Positions 1-5,339 of a stretch of 6,352 nt of DNA are shown piece after piece; the stretch's first letter is position 1; each line of letters begins with the position of its first letter. Below the pieces are notes generated by a model that saw only the letters and a list, made by a program, of their open reading frames with translations, did not search any database and had not been told where the DNA came from. Both the position numbers and the translations under genes were made by a program. The stretch comes from Verrucomicrobiota bacterium (GTDB lineage: Bacteria; Verrucomicrobiota; Verrucomicrobiia; Limisphaerales; JADLHS01). The DNA is taken from NCBI GenBank assembly GCA_025360895.1, contig JANYBF010000169.1, forward strand, positions 1 through 6,352. The letters are read 5' to 3'.

Positions 1-1703
1 CGGCAGGCGTATTCCCATTCGGCTTCCGTCGGCAGCCGGTAGAAGTGCCCGGTCTTCGCGCTCAACCAATGGCAAAACTTGTTCGCCGCATGCTGCGTCA
101 TCGCAATGGCAGGATAACCACTCTTTCCCATGCCAAAACTCATGTCCACATACGGTTTGGACGGGCGCGTAACCGCATCGGACGTCGCATCAACGGCAGC
201 GTCGTGGTCATGTTTTTCGCGGAGGCCCTTTTCATCATCCGGATACATGAACAGGAGATATTGATCCCAAGTGACTTCGTATCGGCCCATCCAGAATGGC
301 GAAATCTTGACGGGATGCGGCGGGCTTTCGTCAGCCTTATGCCCCTGCTCGCCGTCGGGACTGCCCATCATATATTCGCCAGCTGGAATCGGCACCATCA
401 CGTAGGGGACATCCGTACCGGGAATTGCGTTCGTGTACGGCTTCATGTCGGCAACGGTTTTTTCGGTGGCATTGGTGGCAATGCGTTCGGCGATCGTTGG
501 CACGGTCCATTCATCGCGCGGGTCAAGGGAAGCGAGCGACCCGTAAGCCCCTGGCGTGAAACTCCCGTCTTTTAAAGAATAGATCTGATAATGCGTCACC
601 GGCCGACTACCCACCACGACGGGATTGTAGATCCAGGAAAACAAAAGCACCGTGTCCGGAAGTGCCACGGCGGCGCTCAAGCATTTATTCGTTGCCCCCC
701 AGAGTTGTTGCCCCGGCACGGGAGCGTTCACCGCATCAAAGTCGAACAACACGGCCGGTTCATTCGTGCCAAAGATCGCCAACAAACGACTTTTCTTTTC
801 ACCGTCCACTGTCACTAACTGCTTGATCGGACGACCCAGACTCAGCGTCTTGAGCGCGGATGCTTTAAACTTGCCCGCGCCCGCGTCTTCGACCGAACTG
901 ACTCGCAAATCGCTCTCTCCGCTCGTGTAGAAAACAAAGTCCTTCAACGGCGTGCCACGAAAATTTCCCACCACGTAATCCACACCCGCCGGCAAATCGT
1001 TGATGCTCAGGACCTCCTCCGGCTTGCCGCCATCAAGTTTTTCCGCCTGCAAACGGTTGCCCTTCTCTCCGCTGGAAATAGTCACGACGTATTCCGGCCC
1101 GCCGGTCTTGAGTGCGGTCAGATTGGCGTGCGTCTCAGCCCCGGTCGCTGGAAGTTCAGAAAGTTGCGCGAAGGTTTTGTTGTCGTTGCGAAAGAGCGTA
1201 ACCCGATTTGGGGTAGGGTCCGCGTTGTAAATGCTTACGACGTAGAGATCCGCCAACGGCGTGTTTCCCGCGCCGCCAACATCCATGATCGCCACCGTGT
1301 TTGGCCCGAGGGCCGTACCAGGTACAATCACCGGATCGCTGGGCACACTCGTGCTGGGTGCATCGAACAGCGAGATCATGTTCGCGTCGGCGGCTACGAG
1401 CGCAAGCGAATCGCGCTTCTCATCCATCAAATGGCCCACGGCCACCCCGGTCACGTCTTTCACCCCCCCCGACCGCCAGTCGGTCGAACTGAAGAAATCT
1501 TCAGAAATCCGGTAGCCGAGGCGCACGCGACCCGTGGCTTTATCCACGATGACGGTGTCCAACTTCCCGTCGCCGTTAAAGTCGCCGGTGGTGAGGAATT
1601 CTTTTTCGGTTTCGTAAACAAACCCGGCCTGCACGAAGGTCACGCTCAAAACCGCGAGGACCCCGAGGAGCGCCGAACGCTTAGTTGGAAAGAACGTTTT
1701 CAT
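1..1703 (-). CDS. Secreted FG-GAP propeller / SUMF1(FGE)-like domain protein, copy A (C-terminus beyond window)
   Basis: An uninterrupted minus-strand frame of 567 codons runs from ATG at 1703 to the window edge, so about 160 residues and the stop are missing. Residues 1-26 form a signal peptide (Lys-rich start, hydrophobic core, cleavage after VQA). D41-F-N-G-D-G-K-L-D49 is an FG-GAP/VCBS calcium-type loop, and residues 27 to about 400 look like propeller blades. The FGE-like domain begins near M436 with MVPIPAGEYMMGSP and reaches RLPTEAEWEYAC at the edge. It is a tandem paralog of the next gene upstream: over one 74-residue stretch (ISSGEKG to KFKAS) I counted 62 identical residues. The start is fixed by the matching signal peptide and leader of copy B. 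Ribosome binding is weak; a conserved GGAAAAA lies about 10 bases upstream. The substrate is unknown; family knowledge suggests an extracytoplasmic binding or modifying role, but that is inference. A run of eight G occurs in the coding strand at 1470-1463. Confidence 0.9.
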   Translation of the reverse strand, partial: MKTFFPTKRSALLGVLAVLSVTFVQAGFVYETEKEFLTTGDFNGDGKLDTVIVDKATGRVRLGYRISEDFFSSTDWRSGGVKDVTGVAVGHLMDEKRDSLALVAADANMISLFDAPSTSVPSDPVIVPGTALGPNTVAIMDVGGAGNTPLADLYVVSIYNADPTPNRVTLFRNDNKTFAQLSELPATGAETHANLTALKTGGPEYVVTISSGEKGNRLQAEKLDGGKPEEVLSINDLPAGVDYVVGNFRGTPLKDFVFYTSGESDLRVSSVEDAGAGKFKASALKTLSLGRPIKQLVTVDGEKKSRLLAIFGTNEPAVLFDFDAVNAPVPGQQLWGATNKCLSAAVALPDTVLLFSWIYNPVVVGSRPVTHYQIYSLKDGSFTPGAYGSLASLDPRDEWTVPTIAERIATNATEKTVADMKPYTNAIPGTDVPYVMVPIPAGEYMMGSPDGEQGHKADESPPHPVKISPFWMGRYEVTWDQYLLFMYPDDEKGLREKHDHDAAVDATSDAVTRPSKPYVDMSFGMGKSGYPAIAMTQHAANKFCHWLSAKTGHFYRLPTEAEWEYAC

Positions 1704-1942
1704 CAGGTTAAACTTTTTCCGCGCTGACCCAGCGCCCGCACGCAAAGTGCCCATTTCCCACCAGTCAAGTCCAGCCAAAAGGCGCGGGAATCACATAAAC
1801 ACGACGCTTCCGGGCGCAGGATAATTCGATCCTATTTGGCGCGGCCTCTCGCTTTCTTCACCCGATCGCGGAAGCGCGAAGTCCGGTTGTACGGATTCGC
1901 TGAAGAATTCCGTTTGTGCGTCGTATCTCGTCGGCGCGTGCC
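1704..1942 (-). repeat. Duplicated 5' flank, copy A
   Basis: Blocks shared with the flank of copy B include the leader AACCTG next to the ATG, TGACCCAGCGCC at 1725-1736 (4165-4176 in B), CAAGTCCAGCCAAAA at 1766-1780 (4206-4220), GGATAATT at 1819-1826 (4253-4260), GTACGGATTCGCT at 1889-1901 (4325-4337) and a TCGTAT..CGTCGG stretch at 1921-1934 (4357-4370). The middle part, about 1827-1885, has diverged strongly. The alignment was made by eye, so the edges are approximate. Confidence 0.8.
1766..1780 (-). promoter_or_regulatory. Conserved 15-base block upstream of copy A, possible promoter element
   Basis: The minus strand reads TTTTGGCTGGACTTG, identical in both paralog flanks although neighbouring bases have changed. 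In copy A its end gives TTGACT, which could serve as a -35 box, followed 17 bases later by TTGCGT, which is a poor -10. The block could equally be an operator or a chance remnant of the duplication. Conservation between the two copies is the only support. Confidence 0.3.
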
Positions 1943-1958
1943 CTCAATTCAAACCAAC

Positions 1959-4142
1959 TCAATCTTTCTCCACGCCGCTGGTCCAGTATTTGGCCATTTC
2001 CTCCGCAGAAGGCACCTTGAGCGGGCGCACGAGACGGAAACCCGTTTTCGTCCAATCGGACAGATGCCAGATGCTCTTGGGCAATTGCGGGTAAGTAGCC
2101 TTCCAGCCGCGATCCGACTGGCCGCGGGCCGCACTGCGCAGGGTTGAGGCGTCATCGTCCCAGGAACCGCCGCGCACCGAGTGGGGATAGGGTTTCGTCG
2201 CCCGATTCCATGGATCCGTCACCACGCCGGCCGCTTTGAGCGTTTTGTAGAAATCAGGATCGTATTGATCGAGCACCCATTCGCTCACGTTGCCGTGCAT
2301 GTCGTAAAGCCCCCACGGGTTGGGCTTTTTTTTGCCAACTTTTTGATACTTGGAATCGCTATTGTCGAAGAACCAGCCGTAGTCAGGCAGTTCCTGCGGA
2401 TTTTCGCCGTATGAGTACGCCGTCGTGGTTTCAGCCCGGCAGGCATACTCCCATTCCGCTTCCGTCGGCAGGCGGTAGAAGTGCCCAGTCTTCGCACTGA
2501 GCCAGTGACAGTACTTGCTGGCGGCATGTTGTGTCATGGAAATCACCGGCAACCCTTTTTTCTTACCCATGCCGAAGCTCATGTCCGGATATGGGCGCGA
2601 CGGACGGGTGACCGCATCGGACACCTTATTTACCGCCGCATCCGTCGGGTGGGAGGCGCGGAGATTTTGTTCGTCATCCACATACTGGAACAGAAGATAT
2701 TCCTCCCAAGTCACCTCGTAAGGACTCATCCAGAACGGGGAGATTTTCACCTGATGCTGCGGACCTTCGTCCGGCTTGCGATCCTTCTCGCTATCCGGAC
2801 TGCCCATGAGGAATTCGCCGGCGGGAATCGGCACCATCTGGTAGGTGACCTCCGAACCGGGAATGAAATTGGTGTACGCCTTCATGTCCGCAGCGGATTT
2901 CTCCTTGGTGGTGGCTACAATCCGGGCGGCAATTTCCGGCACGGTGGAGTCATCGCGGTTGGCGAGCGAAGCGAGCGCCCCAGAAGCCCCGGACACGAAA
3001 CTCCCGTCTGCTAAGGAATAGGTTCGATAAGCCGAAACTTCACGACTTCCTTTGGCAACCGAGGAATAGTCCCACGAAACCAAAACTATCGCATTTGGGA
3101 ATGTTACCGCCGCACTGAGGCATTTGTTTGTGGCCCCCCAAAGTTGCTGCACCAGCACCGGCGCATTCACCGCGTCAAAGTCGAGCAGCTCCGCCGGTTC
3201 GTTAGTGCCAAAAATCGCGAGCAGGCGGCTCTTCTTTTCACCGTCCACGGTCACAAGCTGCTTGATCGGACGCGTGAGACTCAGCGTCCTGAAGGGGGAA
3301 GCTTTAAACTTGCCGTCGCCCGCTGCCTCCACCGTGCTGACCCGCAACTCGCTCTCTCCGCTGGTGTAGAAAATAAAATCCCTTAGCGCGGTTCCGCGAA
3401 AGTTTCCCACCACATAATCTGCTCCCGCCGGTAAATCACCGATACTTAACACTTCCTCCAGCTTGCCGCTATCGAGCTTCTCCGCCTGCAGGCGGTCACC
3501 CTTCTCCCCGCTGGAAATGGTAACAACAAATTCCGGCCCACCGGTCGTGAGCGCGAAGCGATTCGCGTGCGTTTCCGAGCCGGTCACGGGCGTCTCGGAA
3601 ATCTGCGTAAAAGTCTTGCCCGCGTTGCGGAAAAGCGTGACCCGATTCGGTGTGGGATCGGGGTTTAAGTTGCTCGCAACGTAGATATCTGGCAATGGCG
3701 TGTTACCGGCGCCGCCCACGTCCACGATGGCCACCGCGCTCGGACCGAGCGCCGTGCCAGGAATATTGACCGGGTCCGTGGGCACGCTCCGACTTGACGC
3801 ATCAAATAGCGAAATCTGGGTCGCGTCCATCGCAACGAGGGCGAGGGAATCGTGTTTTTCATCAATCAACCGGCCCACGGCAATTCCCGTCGGATCCTTC
3901 ACCCCACCCGCCCGCCAGTCGGGCATATTGAAATAATCATCCGAGACCCGGTAGCCGAGGCGCACCCGGCCCGTGGCTTTATCCACAATGGCAAGGTCCA
4001 GCTTTCCGTCGCCGTCGAAGTCGCCAGTGGTGAGGAACTCCTTGTCGGTTTCATAAACAAAACCGGCGTGCAAGCCGGTCGTGCTGCAAAGCGAACAGGC
4101 AATGACAAACGCCAAACGATTAGTCGAAGAGAACAATTTCAT
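1959..4142 (-). CDS. Secreted FG-GAP propeller / SUMF1(FGE)-like domain protein, copy B (complete)
   Basis: This gene has 727 codons and a TGA stop at 1961-1959. I chose the ATG at 4142 over the in-frame ATG at 4181 because it places a signal peptide at the N-terminus (residues 1-26, cleavage after LHA) and aligns with the start of copy A. D41-F-D-G-D-G-K-L-D49 is a canonical FG-GAP/VCBS loop; the following ~350 residues contain weaker blade-like repeats (for example VGNFRGTALRDFIFYT). The SUMF1/EgtB/PvdO-type domain spans about 434-710: M436-VPIPAGEFLMGSP, EVTWEEY, RLPTEAEWEYA (557-567), GLYDMHGNVSEW (611-622), SVRGGSW (655-661) and TGFRLVRPL (700-708). The two cysteines that follow RGGS in true sulfatase-activating FGE are absent; the segment reads GGSWDDDASTLRSAAR. 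Formylglycine formation is therefore unlikely, and a binding or other role is more probable. The protein should be exported. It shares orientation with copy A, separated by 255 bases, and is divergent from tcdA. Confidence 0.92.
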   Translation of the reverse strand: MKLFSSTNRLAFVIACSLCSTTGLHAGFVYETDKEFLTTGDFDGDGKLDLAIVDKATGRVRLGYRVSDDYFNMPDWRAGGVKDPTGIAVGRLIDEKHDSLALVAMDATQISLFDASSRSVPTDPVNIPGTALGPSAVAIVDVGGAGNTPLPDIYVASNLNPDPTPNRVTLFRNAGKTFTQISETPVTGSETHANRFALTTGGPEFVVTISSGEKGDRLQAEKLDSGKLEEVLSIGDLPAGADYVVGNFRGTALRDFIFYTSGESELRVSTVEAAGDGKFKASPFRTLSLTRPIKQLVTVDGEKKSRLLAIFGTNEPAELLDFDAVNAPVLVQQLWGATNKCLSAAVTFPNAIVLVSWDYSSVAKGSREVSAYRTYSLADGSFVSGASGALASLANRDDSTVPEIAARIVATTKEKSAADMKAYTNFIPGSEVTYQMVPIPAGEFLMGSPDSEKDRKPDEGPQHQVKISPFWMSPYEVTWEEYLLFQYVDDEQNLRASHPTDAAVNKVSDAVTRPSRPYPDMSFGMGKKKGLPVISMTQHAASKYCHWLSAKTGHFYRLPTEAEWEYACRAETTTAYSYGENPQELPDYGWFFDNSDSKYQKVGKKKPNPWGLYDMHGNVSEWVLDQYDPDFYKTLKAAGVVTDPWNRATKPYPHSVRGGSWDDDASTLRSAARGQSDRGWKATYPQLPKSIWHLSDWTKTGFRLVRPLKVPSAEEMAKYWTSGVEKD

Positions 4143-4205
4143 CAGGTTAAGTTTTTCCCGGCGATGACCCAGCGCCGGCACCTAAAATGCCCGCGCCCCG
4201 CCTGC

Positions 4206-4220
4206 CAAGTCCAGCCAAAA
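4206..4220 (-). promoter_or_regulatory. Conserved 15-base block upstream of copy B, possible promoter element
   Basis: This is the same 15-mer as at 1766-1780, located 64 bases upstream of the copy B start (63 in copy A). On the minus strand it continues into TTGGCA, a partial -35 match. Its function is inferred only from its conserved sequence and near-constant distance to the start codon. Confidence 0.3.
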
Positions 4221-4261
4221 TGCCTCACACTTAGTTGACGTTTGACGGCGCCGGATAATTT

Positions 4262-4305
4262 AAGCCACCTTGGCTTCGGCTTTAGCCGGCTTCGCCCGGC
4301 CGGCC
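4262..4305. other. Cluster of short GC-rich inverted repeats upstream of tcdA
   Basis: Three adjacent, partly overlapping small stems are visible: AAGCC-ACCTT-GGCTT (4262-4276), CGGC-TTTA-GCCG (4277-4288) and GCCGG-CTTCGC-CCGGC (4285-4300). They run into the 8-base palindrome GGCCGGCC (4298-4305). The matching part of the copy A flank lacks them. They might fold in a tcdA leader RNA if transcription starts upstream; no T-run follows on either strand, so a terminator is not supported. Confidence 0.4.
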
Positions 4306-4373
4306 GAAACAGAAAATCCCAACCGTACGGATTCGCTTGAGAAATCCTCCCGCCCCTCGTATCCCGTCGGTGG

Positions 4374-5153
4374 ATGAAAAACTACGATGCCCGCTTCGGG
4401 GGAATCCGTCGGCTGTTCGGTGTGGAGGGTCAGGCGCGGCTGCGCCGGGCCCATGTCTGCCTCATTGGGATCGGGGGCGTCGGCTCGTGGGCCGTCGAAG
4501 CGCTGGCCCGCTCCGGTATCGGCACGCTTACGTTGGTGGACTTGGATGACGTTTGCATCAGCAACGTCAACCGCCAGCTTCCCGCCGTCACCGGCGAATT
4601 CGGCAAACCCAAGGTTGAAGTCATGGCTGCACGCGTGCAACTCATCCACCCCGACGGCGTGGTTCACGCCCGACAAATGCTGTTCACGGCTACCACGGCA
4701 GAACAACTCCTGGCCCCAAAATATGATTGCGTCCTCGATGCCATTGACACCAAGGCCATGAAAGCGCTCCTGATTGCCCGTTGCTGCGAACGGAAGCTCC
4801 CCGTTCTCACCGTCGGCGGGGCGGGCGGACGCCGGGATCCCACCGCCATCCGCGTAGTTGATCTCGCCCGCGCGTCGCACGACGGACTATTGTCAAACGT
4901 CCGAAAAATTCTACGAACGGAGCATGAATTCCCGCGCGACCTGAAGCAGAGTTTTGGCGTTGACTGTGTTTATTCGCCGGAACCCCAGGTATTCCCCGCC
5001 AGCGACGGCACCATTTGTGCCCTGCGCGAACCCGACGCCCGGCTCCGCCTCGACTGCCGCAGTGGCTACGGCACGGCGACCTTTGTGACCGGGGCGTTTG
5101 GCTTCGCCGCCGCGGCGCAAGTGGTGAAGATGATTGTCGAAGCGGAAAGTTAA
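4374..5153 (+). CDS. tcdA: tRNA threonylcarbamoyladenosine dehydratase TcdA (CsdL/YgdL)
   Basis: The 259-residue product belongs to the E1/ThiF-like superfamily. It catalyses ATP-dependent dehydration of t6A at position 37 of ANN-decoding tRNAs to the cyclic form ct6A, in the cytoplasm. Family marks are RFGG near the N-terminus (7-10), the nucleotide-binding loop G32-I-G-G-V-G37, the VDLDDVCISNVNRQ segment (55-68), DAID (122-125), VGGAGG (147-152), GVDCVYS with Cys198 (195-201) and the C-terminal GYGTATFVTGAFGF. Length and the arrangement RFGG..GIGGVGSW..NRQ match Escherichia coli TcdA as I recall it. The ATG at 4374 gives the expected N-terminus before RFGG; no good Shine-Dalgarno precedes it, only GGTGG directly adjacent. 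It is divergent from copy B and co-directional with guaA, 186 bases apart, so an operon with guaA is possible but unproven. I see no csdA or csdE partner gene in the window. Confidence 0.95.
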   Translation: MKNYDARFGGIRRLFGVEGQARLRRAHVCLIGIGGVGSWAVEALARSGIGTLTLVDLDDVCISNVNRQLPAVTGEFGKPKVEVMAARVQLIHPDGVVHARQMLFTATTAEQLLAPKYDCVLDAIDTKAMKALLIARCCERKLPVLTVGGAGGRRDPTAIRVVDLARASHDGLLSNVRKILRTEHEFPRDLKQSFGVDCVYSPEPQVFPASDGTICALREPDARLRLDCRSGYGTATFVTGAFGFAAAAQVVKMIVEAES

Positions 5154-5187
5154 TTTCATGCCCCGGCGACGCGTGGTGGCACAGTTT

Positions 5188-5237
5188 GGTGGGGCGAGGC
5201 TACTGACGAGCCGGCGCGCGAGGACGCCCGCCCCACC
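5188..5237. repeat. GC-rich imperfect palindrome between tcdA and guaA
   Basis: Perfect 9-base arms GGTGGGGCG (5188-5196) and CGCCCCACC (5229-5237) enclose 32 bases containing a second small stem, GGCT (5198-5201) with AGCC (5209-5212). The element lies 34 bases after the tcdA stop and could stop or slow transcription or protect the 3' end of the message. No T-run follows, so it is not a classical intrinsic terminator. The layout also fits a dispersed intergenic palindromic repeat of the REP type; only one copy is present here. Confidence 0.6.
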
Positions 5238-5275
5238 TAAATAGCAAAATGCACCCTGCCGACGACGCAACAAAC

Positions 5276-5305
5276 TTGCATCCCCCAGCCCGCATCCCGT
5301 ATCAA
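5276..5305 (+). promoter_or_regulatory. Weak candidate promoter for guaA
   Basis: TTGCAT (5276-5281) and TATCAA (5300-5305) are 18 bases apart and lie 35-64 bases before the guaA start, in a gap with no other gene. Each hexamer matches the sigma-70 consensus only partly. The remainder of the 5154-5339 gap, apart from the palindrome at 5188-5237, shows nothing else I can identify. Confidence 0.2.
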
Positions 5306-5339
5306 ATGTCTTTCGCCGGAAGGCGGAATTCACGAATCC

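Larger units (their letters stand above)
1704..1958. other. Intergenic region between the two paralogs
   Basis: These 255 bases hold no credible gene. About 1704-1942 resembles the 5' flank of copy B (4143-4376), with offsets of 2436-2440 bases, so it is the duplicated leader and probable promoter region of copy A. Only about 16 bases separate this block from the copy B stop codon. I see no stem followed by a T-run on the minus strand to end copy B transcription, so read-through from B into A is possible. A small perfect inverted repeat, GCGCTG-ACC-CAGCGC at 1721-1735, lies in the leader of copy A and is not conserved in copy B. Confidence 0.7.
4143..4376 (-). repeat. Duplicated 5' flank, copy B (divergent intergenic region before tcdA)
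   Basis: This 231-base divergent region lies between the copy B start and the tcdA start, and its similarity to the copy A flank extends to about 4376, including the tcdA ATG position. It therefore holds the leader of copy B on one strand and whatever drives tcdA on the other. On the plus strand TTGACG at 4235-4240 is a possible -35, but the nearest -10-like hexamer (GATAAT, 4254-4259) is only 13 bases away, so I do not call a promoter. No additional gene is supported here. Confidence 0.75.

Noticed and set aside
12..16. Possible lipoprotein signal in copy B (residues F12-V-I-A-C16)
   Set aside because: These are residue positions, not base positions. The hydrophobic stretch before Cys16 is too short, and copy A has no cysteine there, while both have an A-x-A-like cleavage site after residue 26.
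45..1727. Several long plus-strand open frames opposite copy A
   Set aside because: They are antisense shadows of a well-supported conserved gene; they lack family motifs and plausible starts.
4143..4181. Longer copy B protein starting at the ATG at 4181
   Set aside because: It would add 13 charged residues in front of a good signal peptide, and the equivalent position in copy A has no matching start; the ATG at 4142 aligns with the copy A start.
2481..4238. Plus-strand open frames opposite copy B
   Set aside because: They mirror the plus-strand shadows over copy A because the coding strands are paralogous; no recognizable domain.
4235..4259. TTGACG and GATAAT as a sigma-70 promoter for tcdA
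   Set aside because: The spacing of 13 bases is too short for a normal promoter, and the TTGACG part is absent from the copied flank.
4260..4376. Minus-strand frame ending in a Lys/Ala-rich tail (KPAKAEAKVA), with a partly similar frame in the copy A flank (H-x-PT-x-Y .. F-S-x-ESV)
   Set aside because: It has no start of its own outside the tcdA antisense. Differences between the two flanks are mostly non-synonymous and an indel shifts the frame before the tail, so the similarity is explained by DNA duplication and not by coding constraint.
4261..4376. Plus-strand frame ending in TGA overlapping the tcdA ATG, as in a coupled upstream gene
   Set aside because: The frame is open only from 4261, has no ATG and a composition typical of GC-rich chance frames.
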